A stretch of 64,000 nucleotides of DNA from Hydrogenophaga borbori (GCF_003417535.1 NZ_QVLS01000003.1:248001-312000); one strand, 5' to 3'; counted from the stretch's first letter, positions 1-8,431 are shown. A program made the numbers and translations. The notes: generated from the letters alone by a model not told the origin.

Positions 1-927
1 GCTGTCGTAGTCGCGCCCGCCGCGCATGTCCTGGATGCGCGCCATCACCCGGCCCGCGCGCTGCGGGCAGTGCTGCAGCAGCCACTGGCGGAAGATGGGC
101 GCCAGCTCCCAGGGCAGGCGGATCACCTGGTAGAAGGCGCGCCGCGCGCCGGCCTCGCGCGCGGCCTCCAGCACCTGCTCCATGTCCTCGTTCAGGAAGG
201 GAATCTGCGGCGAGACGCTCACGCCCACGGGGATGCCGGCCTCGGCCAGGGTGCGGATGGTGCGCAGGCGCCGGTGCGGCGCGGCGGCGCGCGGCTCCAG
301 CGCGCGCGCCAGCTTCGGGTCCAGCGTGGTGAGGGTGACGTAGACCGCCGCCAGGCCCATGCCGGCCAGCGGTGCAAGCAGATCGATGTCGCGCTCCACC
401 CCGCTGCCCTTGGTGACGATGCCCACCGGGTGGCGGGCGCGAAAGAGCACGTCCAGCGCGGCGCGCGTCAAGCGCAGTTCGCGCTCGATGGGCTGGTAGG
501 CGTCCGTCACCGTGCCCAGGGCCACCATGCTGGGCTCGTACGACGGGCGCTGCAGCTCACGCGCCAGCACCTCGGCGAAGCCGCGCTTGGCGATGAGCTT
601 CGTCTCGAAATCCAGCCCCGGCGAGAGGTTGAGGTAGCTGTGGCTGGGCCTCGCGTAGCAGTACACGCAGCCGTGCTCGCAGCCCCGGTAGGGGTTGAGG
701 CCGTGCACGAAGCCGATGTCGGGCGAGGCGTTGGTGGTGATGGCGCTTCTGGCGTCCTCCCAGCTCACGCTGGTGGCGGGCGCGGCGTGTTCTTCGGCCT
801 GCTCGGCGTCGAGCGTGCTCCAGCCGTCGTCGAAGGCGGCGCGCGCGGCGGACTCGAAACGGTGGGGCTGCCGGAAGGACACGCCACGCCCCTTGAGGGC
901 CGCGACGGGGATGTGGACCTCGCTCAT
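1..927 (-). CDS. PA0069-family radical SAM protein (3' end beyond window)
   Basis: Radical SAM enzyme of the group related to spore photoproduct lyase; the exact reaction is not known to me. The first 309 codons are present and the C-terminus lies outside the window. The iron-sulfur signature CEHGCVYC (Cys83, Cys87, Cys90) follows LNPYRG, which is typical of this family, and the N-terminus has KGRGVSF and QPHRFE as in relatives. ATG at 927 is chosen because GGAGG lies 5 nt upstream (plus-strand 933-937). A LexA-type palindrome at 942-961 overlaps a possible -10 element, so SOS control is likely. It is divergent from the KASIII cassette. The family call is firm; function and regulation are inferred. 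Confidence 0.88.
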   Translation of the reverse strand, partial: MSEVHIPVAALKGRGVSFRQPHRFESAARAAFDDGWSTLDAEQAEEHAAPATSVSWEDARSAITTNASPDIGFVHGLNPYRGCEHGCVYCYARPSHSYLNLSPGLDFETKLIAKRGFAEVLARELQRPSYEPSMVALGTVTDAYQPIERELRLTRAALDVLFRARHPVGIVTKGSGVERDIDLLAPLAGMGLAAVYVTLTTLDPKLARALEPRAAAPHRRLRTIRTLAEAGIPVGVSVSPQIPFLNEDMEQVLEAAREAGARRAFYQVIRLPWELAPIFRQWLLQHCPQRAGRVMARIQDMRGGRDYDS

Positions 928-941
928 GAGGGCCTCCAAAA

Positions 942-961
942 TACTGTACAAAACCACAGTA
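942..961 (-). promoter_or_regulatory. LexA (SOS) box upstream of the radical SAM gene
   Basis: The sequence is TACTGT, 8 bases, ACAGTA: a perfect 6+6 outer palindrome that matches the proteobacterial LexA consensus. It begins 15 bp upstream of the radical SAM start at 927. On the minus strand a possible -10 hexamer TATACT (958-963) overlaps it, so bound LexA would block the promoter. The match is direct; the role is inferred. Confidence 0.8.
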
Positions 962-1074
962 TATGAAGCCCCCACCCTGGGCGCACAGCCGCCCGTCGTC
1001 GGCGACCGAGCGCCGAACCGGCCCCGGTTCCCCGCGCGCCCCCCACTTGTGTGACTTATGCCCAGCGCCCAGCC

Positions 1075-1104
1075 TTGGGGCATGCATAGGCCCCTCCTTA
1101 TACT
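1075..1104 (+). promoter_or_regulatory. Candidate sigma-70 promoter of the KASIII cassette
   Basis: TTGGGG at 1075-1080 and TATACT at 1099-1104 are separated by 18 bp, about 75 bp before the TTG start at 1181. The -10 match is good and the -35 match weak. It is the only promoter-like pair I noticed in the 928-1180 gap apart from the SOS promoter on the other strand. Confidence 0.3.
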
Positions 1105-1180
1105 GACCGGGGTAAGCCAAAAGACGTCCAGCCCTCGCGCTGAGATCGCCCGTTCTTCCAGATTTCAAGAGGGACCCCGG

Positions 1181-2215
1181 TTGAGCCAATCGAACATCGG
1201 CGGCTTTCGCCTGGCCGGCGTGAGCACCTGCCTGCCGCCGACGGTGGTGGACAACCTCGACCCGGCCCTGGGCTTCGCGCCCGAGGACGTGCGCAAGGTG
1301 GTGGCCATGGCCGGCGTGCGCGAGCGCCGCGTGGTCACACCCGGCCTCACCTCGGCCGACCTGTGTTTTCGCGCCGCCACGCGGCTGATGGAGCGCCTGG
1401 ACTGGGCGCCCGACAGCGTGAGCGCGCTGATCTTCGTCACCCAGACGCCCGACCACTTCCTGCCCTCCACCAGCTGCCTGTTGCAGCAGCGGCTGGGCCT
1501 GCCCGACAGCTGCGCCGCCTTCGACGTCGGTCTGGGCTGCTCGGGCTACCCCTATGGCCTGTACCTGGCGGCCGCCATGCTGCGCGGCGGCGGCCACCGG
1601 CGCGTGCTCATGCTGCACGGCGAAACGCCCAGCCGCTTCGTCAGCCCCGAGGACCAGGCCACCGTGCTGCTGTTCAGCGACGCCGGCTCGGCCACCGCGC
1701 TGGAACTCGACGACGACCCCGCCGCGGGCGGCCAATTCGTGCTGCACACCGACGGCAGCGGCGCCGAAGGCCTGATCCTGCGCGGCGGTGCCTTCCGCGA
1801 CCGCGAGCCGGCCAACCCGCGCCACCGCTTCCTGGAAATGGACGGCGCGGCCATCTTCAACTTCACCATCAAGCGCGTGCCCGCGCTGATCGCCGACACC
1901 CTGGCCTTCGCCGGCAAGGCGGTGGCCGACGTCGACGCCTTCGTCTTCCACCAGTCCAATCGCTTCATCATGAAACACCTGATGAAGAAGAGCGGCCTGC
2001 CGGACGAGCGCGTGCCGATGTCCATCGAAGACAGCGGCAACTGCGGCGGCCCTTCGGTGGCGGTGGCGCTCACGCGCCGGATCGCGCCGCCGCCGCCCGG
2101 GCAGCACCGGCTGTGGATGCTGCTGGGCTACGGCGTGGGCCTGTCCTGGGGCGCCGCCCTGGTGCGGGCCGACGACCGTACCCTGCTGCTGCACGACGAC
2201 GGCGAAGGCCTGTGA
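1181..2215 (+). CDS. 3-oxoacyl-ACP synthase III (KASIII) family protein
   Basis: Thiolase-fold condensing enzyme, 344 aa. FabH-type enzymes join an acyl starter to malonyl-ACP. The triad is visible as Cys120 (GLGCSGY), His257 (FVFHQSN) and Asn287 (SGNCGGPS), with spacing close to FabH. A longer frame begins at 1058, but TTG at 1181 is preferred because AAGAGGGA sits about 6 nt upstream and homology begins there. It is the first gene of a co-directional cassette with two ACPs, a GNAT protein, AsnB, an acyl-adenylating ligase and a NadE-like enzyme. Housekeeping fabH normally lies in the fab cluster, so this copy is probably specialised for this pathway. Substrate unknown. Confidence 0.88.
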   Translation: MSQSNIGGFRLAGVSTCLPPTVVDNLDPALGFAPEDVRKVVAMAGVRERRVVTPGLTSADLCFRAATRLMERLDWAPDSVSALIFVTQTPDHFLPSTSCLLQQRLGLPDSCAAFDVGLGCSGYPYGLYLAAAMLRGGGHRRVLMLHGETPSRFVSPEDQATVLLFSDAGSATALELDDDPAAGGQFVLHTDGSGAEGLILRGGAFRDREPANPRHRFLEMDGAAIFNFTIKRVPALIADTLAFAGKAVADVDAFVFHQSNRFIMKHLMKKSGLPDERVPMSIEDSGNCGGPSVAVALTRRIAPPPPGQHRLWMLLGYGVGLSWGAALVRADDRTLLLHDDGEGL

Positions 2216-2234
2216 TCCATCCCAACCGCTCCGC

Positions 2235-2504
2235 ATGACGCCCAGCACCCGCCCCACCATCACCCAGACCGAGGCCCTGGCCATGCTGGCCGAGTGCTTC
2301 AACGTGCCGCCCGAGAGCCTGCACCCGGACGTGGAACGCGAGTCCATCGAAGACTGGGACTCCATGGGCGCGCTGATGCTGATCGCCGAACTCGACGAGC
2401 GCTTCGGCATCGAGCTCACGGCCGATGTCTCGCGCGAGATGACGCGCATCGGCCACGTGCTGGACTTCCTGCGCGAGCAGGGGGCGCTGCGTGCGGGCGA
2501 CTGA
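2235..2504 (+). CDS. Acyl carrier protein (first of two in the cassette)
   Basis: An 89-aa carrier protein with the phosphopantetheine site in WDSMG (Ser43), preceded by an acidic helix. It should carry an acyl thioester for the upstream KASIII or the downstream GNAT protein. It begins 19 nt after the KASIII stop, and its last 14 nt overlap the GNAT gene, which suggests translational coupling. The sequence differs from AcpP (Met after Ser, in place of the usual Leu), which supports a dedicated rather than housekeeping carrier. Confidence 0.9.
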   Translation: MTPSTRPTITQTEALAMLAECFNVPPESLHPDVERESIEDWDSMGALMLIAELDERFGIELTADVSREMTRIGHVLDFLREQGALRAGD

Positions 2505-3648
2505 ACACGGCCGCCCCGTGGCGCCGGCGCCGCGCGTGCCGGCGCACGACAAGCTCGGCCGCTTGGTGGCGCGCAGCCTGGGGCTGGACGAGGCCGCGCT
2601 GCGCGAGGGCCTGCGCGCGGCCACGCTGGACGACCTGCCCGAGCTCATCGCCCTGCGCCGCGAGCACCTGCTGCCCGGCCACGAGTGGGACGACGACGCC
2701 TACCTGCGCTGGCGCTACCGCCTCGGGCGCGAGGGCGCGGGCTTCGGCGAGCTGTGGTGCCTGCGCGCCCACGGCCGGGTGCTGGCCACCATCGGCGTGG
2801 AAGACCTGCCCATCGAACTGGACGGCCAGGCGCTCGCCGGCGCGCAGGTGATGGACCTGCTGGTGCGGCCGGAGGCGCAGGAGTCGGGCCTGGGCATCTG
2901 GCTCAACCAGGCCATGCTCGCGCGCCACGGCTTCACGCTCGCGGTGGGCGCCAACCAGAACTCGGCCGGCATCGTGCGCCGCCTCTTCGAGCCGCTGCCA
3001 CCGCGCCTGACCTTCACCCACCCCTTGGACCTGCAGCCCTTCGTTCGGCGCCGCTGGCCCGCGCTGGCCGCCACGCCGCTGGCCATGCGCCTGGCCAACG
3101 CCGGCCTGGCCCTGCGGCGCCTGGCGCTGCGCCGCCACCGCCCGCGCGGCTTCACGCTGGAGAACACCCCGCGGCTCGACCCCGCGCTGAGCGCGCCGCT
3201 GGCGCGCGGGGCCGCCGGCGTGCACCTGCGCCACGGTGGCGCCTACCTGCAGCGCCGCCTGCTCGACAACCCGCGCCGGCCCTTGAGCCTGCGCGTGGCG
3301 CGGCGCGGCGACGCCGTCGCCGGCCTCATCGCCTGGTCGGTGGAAACCGACGACCGCGGCCGGCCCGAGTTGCACCTGGTCGATTGGCACCACGACGGCG
3401 ACGACACCCTGCTGGTGCTGCTGCACGAGGCCATCCGCGAGGCCGCCGCGCTGCGCTGCACCTGCGTGCGCCTGCTGCTGCAGGACGAGGCCTCGCGGCG
3501 CGTGGCCGTGCGCGCCGGTTTCCTGCCGTCGCAGGACGACGGGGGTCGCCCCTGCGGCGTGCAGTCGCGCGACCCCGAACTGGCCGCCCGGCTGGCCCGC
3601 GCGCCCTGGCGCCTGACCGACCTGCGCGACGACGCCGATGGCTTCTAG
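2491..3648 (+). CDS. Tandem GNAT-fold acyltransferase
   Basis: A 385-aa protein with two GNAT-like halves. The first (about residues 40-160) has the motif-A-like stretch MDLLVRPEAQESGLGIWL; the second (about 265-350) has a degenerate GNAT core that ends EASRRVAVRAGF. Between them lies an Arg/Leu/Ala-rich linker. GNAT proteins move an acyl group from CoA or ACP to an amine, and the adjacent ACP makes an acyl-ACP donor plausible. The start is GTG at 2491, inside the ACP gene; another GTG lies at 2518. I do not recognise a named family, so acceptor and donor are inferred from context only. Confidence 0.72.
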   Translation: MRATEHGRPVAPAPRVPAHDKLGRLVARSLGLDEAALREGLRAATLDDLPELIALRREHLLPGHEWDDDAYLRWRYRLGREGAGFGELWCLRAHGRVLATIGVEDLPIELDGQALAGAQVMDLLVRPEAQESGLGIWLNQAMLARHGFTLAVGANQNSAGIVRRLFEPLPPRLTFTHPLDLQPFVRRRWPALAATPLAMRLANAGLALRRLALRRHRPRGFTLENTPRLDPALSAPLARGAAGVHLRHGGAYLQRRLLDNPRRPLSLRVARRGDAVAGLIAWSVETDDRGRPELHLVDWHHDGDDTLLVLLHEAIREAAALRCTCVRLLLQDEASRRVAVRAGFLPSQDDGGRPCGVQSRDPELAARLARAPWRLTDLRDDADGF

Positions 3649-3684
3649 GAAGCCCGAGCGCCCCTTGCCGAGCGAGGCCTGAGC

Positions 3685-5628
3685 ATGTGCGGCATCGCCG
3701 GTCTCTTCAGCCCCCGCCAGCCGCCCCGGCGCGAGGAACTCGCCGCCATGGCGCGCGCCCTGCATCACCGTGGCCCGGACGGCCAGGGCGTGTGGCACGA
3801 CGGGCCGATCGGCCTGGCGCACGCGCGCCTGGCCATCATCGACCTCGATGGCGGCGCCCAGCCCATGGCCAGCGCGGACGGCCGCGTGCAGCTGGTCTTC
3901 AACGGCGAAATCTTCAACTACATCGAACTGCGCGCCGAGCTGCGCGCCTTGGGCCGGCACTTCCGCACCGACTCCGACACCGAGGTGCTGCTGCAGGCCT
4001 ACCAGGCCTGGGGCGATGGCTTCCTGTCGCGCCTGAATGGCCAGTTCGCCATCGGCCTGTGGGACGCCGAGCGGCAGCGCCTGCTGCTGGCTCGCGACGG
4101 CGTGGGCATCCGTCCGCTGTTCTGGACGCGGATGGGCGAACGGCTGGCCTTCGCCTCCGAGGCCAAGGCCCTGTTCGCCCTGCCCGCCGTGCCGCGCGCG
4201 CTCGACCCGGCCGGCCTGGCCGCCAGCCTGGGCTGGTGGGCGCCGCTGGCGCCGCGCACGGCATTCGATGGCATCCACTGCCTGCCGCCGGGCCACCGCC
4301 TGGTGGTGGACGCCGCCGGTGAACACCTCAGCCGCTGGTGGGACTGGGACTTCCCCGACAGCGACCCCTTCGCGCCCGTGGACGAGGACGCGCTGGCCGA
4401 CCAGCTGCACGCCCTGCTGGTGGACGCCGTGCGCCTGCAGCTGCGCGCCGACGTGCCCGTGGGCGCCTACCTCAGCGGCGGGCTGGACTCGTCCATCCTC
4501 ACCACCATCATCCGCCGCCACACCGACACGCCGCTGCGTTGCTTCTCGCTCACCTTCGACGAGGCCGAATACGACGAGAGCGCGCACCAGCGCCTGATGG
4601 TGCGCCATCTGGACACGCGGCACAGCGCCATCGGCTGCGGCCGGGCGGACATCGCCGCCGCCTTCGCGCGCAGCGTGTGGCACGCCGAAACCCCGCTGGT
4701 GCGCACCGCCCCCGCCCCCATGCTGCGCCTGGCCGACAGCGTGCGCGCCGCCGGCTACAAGGTGGTGCTCACCGGCGAAGGCGCGGACGAGGTCTTCGGC
4801 GGCTACGACCTGTTCAAGGAAGCCAAGATCCGCCGCTTCGTCGCGCGGCTGCCCGGCTCGGCGCGGCGCGCGCGCGCGGTGGAGCGGCTCTACCCGTGGA
4901 TGGCGCGCTCGCCCGGCGGCGCCCACAACGTGCTCGCGCAGCGCTTCTTCACCGACAGCCGCGTGCCCGATGGCGACCCCGGCTTCGCCCACCAGACGCG
5001 CCTGGCCAGCACGCGCCGCGCCTGGGCCTTCTTCACGCCCGAGTGGCAGCACAGGCTCGCCGCGCACGAGCCCGCCGCGCAATGGCGCGCGCGCGTGCCC
5101 GAGGCCTTCGCCCACTGGCAGCCGCTGGCGCGCGACCAGTACACCGAGGCCCACACGCTCATGAGCGGCTACCTGCTGGCCGCGCAGGGCGACCGCATGG
5201 CCATGGCGGCGTCCATCGAAGGCCGCTACCCCTTCCTCGACCCGCGGGTCATCGCCTTCGCCGCCGCCCTGCCGCCGCGCCTGAAGATGCGCGGCCTGCG
5301 CGAGAAGTTGCTGCTGCGCCAGGCCTTCGCGCGCGAGCTGCCGCCCGCCATCGGCCAGCGCACCAAGCAGCCCTACCGCTCGCCCGACAGCGCCAGCTTT
5401 TTCGAGGACGGCCAACCCCTGCCCTGGGTGCGCGAGCTGCTGAGCGAGGGCAGCCTGCGCGAGGCCGGGCTGTTCGACGCACCTGCCGTCGCGCGGCTCA
5501 GCGCCAAGTGCGCGGCCGGTCGCGCCATCGGCTTCGCCGACAACATGGCCTTCGTGGGCGTGCTCTCCACCCAGCTGCTGCACCGGCAGTTCGTGCGCGC
5601 CGAGGCACCGGCGATGGAGCCGTCATGA
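3685..5628 (+). CDS. asnB: AsnB-type glutamine-hydrolysing amidotransferase
   Basis: Class II glutamine amidotransferase fused to an ATP-pyrophosphatase synthetase, 647 aa. The catalytic Cys2 is present (MCGIAGLF), so glutamine can supply ammonia. The synthetase PP-loop SGGLDSS is at residues 264-270, and GEGADEVFGGYD follows as in AsnB. The usual asparagine synthetase is about 554 aa; the longer form is common in polysaccharide, lipid and natural-product clusters, where it amidates other carboxylates. It is followed by an ATGA overlap with the ligase gene. Asparagine synthesis cannot be excluded, but the cassette suggests amidation of a pathway intermediate. Confidence 0.92.
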   Translation: MCGIAGLFSPRQPPRREELAAMARALHHRGPDGQGVWHDGPIGLAHARLAIIDLDGGAQPMASADGRVQLVFNGEIFNYIELRAELRALGRHFRTDSDTEVLLQAYQAWGDGFLSRLNGQFAIGLWDAERQRLLLARDGVGIRPLFWTRMGERLAFASEAKALFALPAVPRALDPAGLAASLGWWAPLAPRTAFDGIHCLPPGHRLVVDAAGEHLSRWWDWDFPDSDPFAPVDEDALADQLHALLVDAVRLQLRADVPVGAYLSGGLDSSILTTIIRRHTDTPLRCFSLTFDEAEYDESAHQRLMVRHLDTRHSAIGCGRADIAAAFARSVWHAETPLVRTAPAPMLRLADSVRAAGYKVVLTGEGADEVFGGYDLFKEAKIRRFVARLPGSARRARAVERLYPWMARSPGGAHNVLAQRFFTDSRVPDGDPGFAHQTRLASTRRAWAFFTPEWQHRLAAHEPAAQWRARVPEAFAHWQPLARDQYTEAHTLMSGYLLAAQGDRMAMAASIEGRYPFLDPRVIAFAAALPPRLKMRGLREKLLLRQAFARELPPAIGQRTKQPYRSPDSASFFEDGQPLPWVRELLSEGSLREAGLFDAPAVARLSAKCAAGRAIGFADNMAFVGVLSTQLLHRQFVRAEAPAMEPS

Positions 5629-7160
5629 GCATGGGCCCTTTCGTGCACAGCGCCTTCGAGGCGCGCTGCCGCGACCAACCCGGCAAGGTGGCCGTGGTGG
5701 TGGGCGAGCGGCGCCTGAGCTACGGCGAACTCGCGGCGATGGTCCAGGGCATCGCCGAGACCTTGCAGGTCGAGGGCGTGCGGCCCGGCGATCGCGTGGT
5801 GCTGTTGCTGGACAGCGGCGCCGAGTACGTGGCCGCCCTGCACGCGGTGTGGCGCCTGGGCGCGGTGGCGGTGCCGCTGGGTCCGCAGACCAAGGCGGCC
5901 AAGCTCGCCCATGTGCTCGCCGACACCGGCGCGCGCGCCCTGCTCACGCAAGCCACGCTGGCAACCGTGTGGACCGCCGCGCTCGCGCAGGCGCCCGAGA
6001 CGCCGCACGTGTGGGCCCACGGTCCGGTGCCCGCGGCCACGACCGCCCGGCCCTGGCCCCAGCCCGCGCCCATCCCCGCGCCCCTCGCCGGCCCCACCAG
6101 CCCCGGCGACCTGGCCACCCTGATCTACACCTCCGGCACCACCGGGCAGCCCAAGGGCGTGATGCTCAGCCACGCCAACATGCTCGCGGCCTGGCGCGCG
6201 GTGCAAACCTACCTGCAGCTGCGGCCCGACGACGTCATCGGCCTGGCGCTGCCGCCCAGCTTCAGCTACGGCCTGTACCACGTGGTGATGGGGCTGGGAC
6301 TGGGTGCCACGCTGGTGCTGGAAAACAGCGCGGCCTTCCCGGCCAGGCTGCTGCAGCGCCTCGCGGCCGAGCGCGTGAGCGTTTTCCCTGGCGTGCCCAT
6401 GCTCTGGGCCAGCCTGCTGGCGCTGGACCTGGGCGCGCACGACCTGTCCGCCCTGCGCCTCATCACCAACGCCGCCGCCGCCCTGCCGGCCGCGCACACC
6501 GCGCAGTTGCGCCAGCGCCTGCCCCGGGCGCGCCTGCTGCTCATGTACGGGCTGACCGAGTGCATGCGCGCGAGCTACCTGCCGCACGACGAGGTGGACA
6601 TCCGCCCCGACAGCGTGGGCCGCGGCCTGCCCTTCCAAGCCCACTGGCTGATCGACGAGCACGGCCAGCGCCTGCCCAACGGCGGCCTCGGCGCCACCGG
6701 CGAGCTGGTGGTGAGCGGTCCGCACGTGAGCCCCGGCTACTGGAACGCGCCGCCCGGCCAGACCGGCCGCATCACCCCAGGCCCGCGCCCCGGCGAACAC
6801 ACCCTGCGCACCGGCGACGTCTTCCGCTGCGACGCGCACGGCTGGCTCTACTGCGTGGGCCGCACCGACGACATGTTCAAGTCGCGCGGCGAGAAGGTCT
6901 ACCCGCTGGAAGTGGAGCACGCCATCTGCGAACTGCCCGGCGTGCTGGAGGCGGCCGTCGCCCCCATGCCCGACGAACGCCTGGGCCTGGCCGTGAAGGC
7001 CCACGTGCGACTGCAGCCCGGCGCCACGCTGAGCGAGCGCGAGGTCATCCGCCACTGCCAGGCCCGCCTGGAAAGCTGGATGGCGCCCAAGGCCGTGGCC
7101 TTCGTCGACCAATTGCCCCAAACCGAGTCCGGCAAGCTGCGCCGGCGCGACCTGGCCTGA
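5625..7160 (+). CDS. AMP-dependent acyl-CoA/acyl-ACP ligase
   Basis: A 511-aa ANL-superfamily adenylating enzyme that activates a carboxylic acid as acyl-AMP and passes it to CoA or a carrier protein. Visible motifs are the P-loop YTSGTTGQPKGV (A3), YGLTE (A5), the TGD core (A7), GRTDDMFKSRGEKVYP (A8) and the C-terminal lysine region ESGKLRRRDL (A10). The start ATG at 5625 overlaps the AsnB stop by four bases. Next to it is a small ACP, so loading of that ACP is likely. It resembles ligases found with exosortase-associated exopolysaccharide loci, but no exosortase gene is nearby. Confidence 0.9.
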   Translation: MSMGPFVHSAFEARCRDQPGKVAVVVGERRLSYGELAAMVQGIAETLQVEGVRPGDRVVLLLDSGAEYVAALHAVWRLGAVAVPLGPQTKAAKLAHVLADTGARALLTQATLATVWTAALAQAPETPHVWAHGPVPAATTARPWPQPAPIPAPLAGPTSPGDLATLIYTSGTTGQPKGVMLSHANMLAAWRAVQTYLQLRPDDVIGLALPPSFSYGLYHVVMGLGLGATLVLENSAAFPARLLQRLAAERVSVFPGVPMLWASLLALDLGAHDLSALRLITNAAAALPAAHTAQLRQRLPRARLLLMYGLTECMRASYLPHDEVDIRPDSVGRGLPFQAHWLIDEHGQRLPNGGLGATGELVVSGPHVSPGYWNAPPGQTGRITPGPRPGEHTLRTGDVFRCDAHGWLYCVGRTDDMFKSRGEKVYPLEVEHAICELPGVLEAAVAPMPDERLGLAVKAHVRLQPGATLSEREVIRHCQARLESWMAPKAVAFVDQLPQTESGKLRRRDLA

Positions 7161-7198
7161 GCCCTTTTCCCTTGACCCCCCCCAACGAGCACACCACC

Positions 7199-7456
7199 AT
7201 GAGCACCATCAAAGCCGAGGTCCGGCGCTACATCGAAGAGAACCTGCTGCTGGGCGCGGGCGCCGTCTCGCCGGGCGACGACGAGTCCTTCCTCGAGCAC
7301 CAGGTGCTCGACTCCACCGGCTTCCTCGAACTTGTGGCGCACCTGGAGCAGACCTACGGCATCACGATCGGTGACGAGGAAATGGTGCCGGAAAACCTGG
7401 ATTCGCTGAACGCGATCGAGGCCTTCGTGCTCGGCAAGAAGGCAGCGTCGGTATGA
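7199..7456 (+). CDS. Acyl carrier protein (second in the cassette)
   Basis: An 85-aa phosphopantetheine carrier with Ser39 in LDSTGF and the typical four-helix pattern ending in LNAIEAFV. It begins 38 nt after the ligase and overlaps the NadE-like gene by four bases (ATGA), so the three are probably co-translated. It is clearly different from the first ACP of the cassette, which suggests that the two carriers serve different steps. The most likely loading partner is the adjacent AMP-dependent ligase. Confidence 0.9.
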   Translation: MSTIKAEVRRYIEENLLLGAGAVSPGDDESFLEHQVLDSTGFLELVAHLEQTYGITIGDEEMVPENLDSLNAIEAFVLGKKAASV

Positions 7457-8424
7457 GCGCGGCACCGCTGGGCCCGCAAAGCCTGCACCTCGACTGCGCG
7501 GCCGAACTCGCTCGCATCAGCGAATGGATCCCGCGCGTGCTGACGCAGAAGCTGCGCCGCCGCGGCCTGGTGGTGGCCATCAGCGGCGGCATCGACAGCT
7601 CGGTCTGCGCCGCGTTGAGCGTGCGTGCCGTGGGCGCGGACAAGGTCTTTGGCCTGTTGCTGCCCGAGCGCGACTCCAGCGGCTTCAGCAGCGAGCGCGG
7701 CCGCCTGCTGGCCGAGCACCTGGGCATTCGGTACCAGGTGCACGACATCGCGCCCGCGCTGGAGGCCCTGGGCTGCTACCAGCAGCGCGACGAGGCCATC
7801 CGCCGCGTGGTACCGGCCTACGGCGAGGGCTGGAAGAACAAGATCGTGCTCGCGGGCGGGCTGGAGGGCGGCATCAACTTCTTCAGGCTGGTGGTGCAGT
7901 CGCCCGAGGGCGAGCAGCAAAGCGTGCGTCTGCCTCCGCGCGAGTACCTGCAGATCGTGGCGGCCACCAACTTCAAGCAGCGCGTGCGCAAGACCATGGA
8001 GTACTTCCACGCCGACCGCCTGAACTACGCCGTGGTGGGCACGCCCAACCGGCTGGAGTACGACCAGGGCTTCTTCGTGAAGAACGGCGACGGCTCGGCC
8101 GACCTCAAGCCCATCGCCCACCTCTACAAGACCCAGGTCTACGCCATGGCGCGTCACCTGGGCCTGCCCGAGGCGATCTGCAGCGCCGTGCCCACCACCG
8201 ACACCTACACCCTGCCGCAGGGCCAGGACGAGTTCTACTTCGCCCTGCCCTACGCGCAGATGGACCTGGCGCTGTGGGCGCTGGAGCATGGGCACACGGC
8301 CGATGAGCTGGCCGCCGCCCTGAACACCACGCCCGCGCAGGCGCAGCGCGTCTACGACGACATCCGCGCCAAGCGGCGGGCGACGGAGTACCTGGCCGCC
8401 GCGGCGGAACGGCTGCCGGCCTGA
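7453..8424 (+). CDS. nadE: NAD+ synthase-family ATP-dependent amide synthetase
   Basis: A 323-aa N-type ATP-pyrophosphatase. The PP-loop SGGIDSS is at residues 44-50; GTPNRLEYDQGFFVKNGDGSADLKPI matches in position the NadE segment that binds deamido-NAD and the magnesium site, and HLYKTQV follows. There is no glutaminase (nitrilase) domain, so ammonia would come free or from a partner such as the AsnB-type enzyme upstream. NadE makes NAD from deamido-NAD; this copy has a longer middle section and sits last in a biosynthetic cassette, so it may amidate or ligate another adenylated substrate. Housekeeping NAD synthesis cannot be ruled out. Confidence 0.8.
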   Translation: MSAAPLGPQSLHLDCAAELARISEWIPRVLTQKLRRRGLVVAISGGIDSSVCAALSVRAVGADKVFGLLLPERDSSGFSSERGRLLAEHLGIRYQVHDIAPALEALGCYQQRDEAIRRVVPAYGEGWKNKIVLAGGLEGGINFFRLVVQSPEGEQQSVRLPPREYLQIVAATNFKQRVRKTMEYFHADRLNYAVVGTPNRLEYDQGFFVKNGDGSADLKPIAHLYKTQVYAMARHLGLPEAICSAVPTTDTYTLPQGQDEFYFALPYAQMDLALWALEHGHTADELAAALNTTPAQAQRVYDDIRAKRRATEYLAAAAERLPA

Positions 8425-8431
8425 GTCCGGG

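Noticed and set aside
1058-1180. N-terminal extension of the KASIII gene from ATG 1058
   Set aside because: Residues encoded there show no homology to KASIII, overlap the likely promoter, and lack a ribosome-binding site; TTG 1181 has one.
2416-5583. Open frame of 1055 codons antisense to GNAT and AsnB genes
   Set aside because: Low-complexity Gly/Ala/Gln/His composition, no domain, and opposite two genes with intact motifs.
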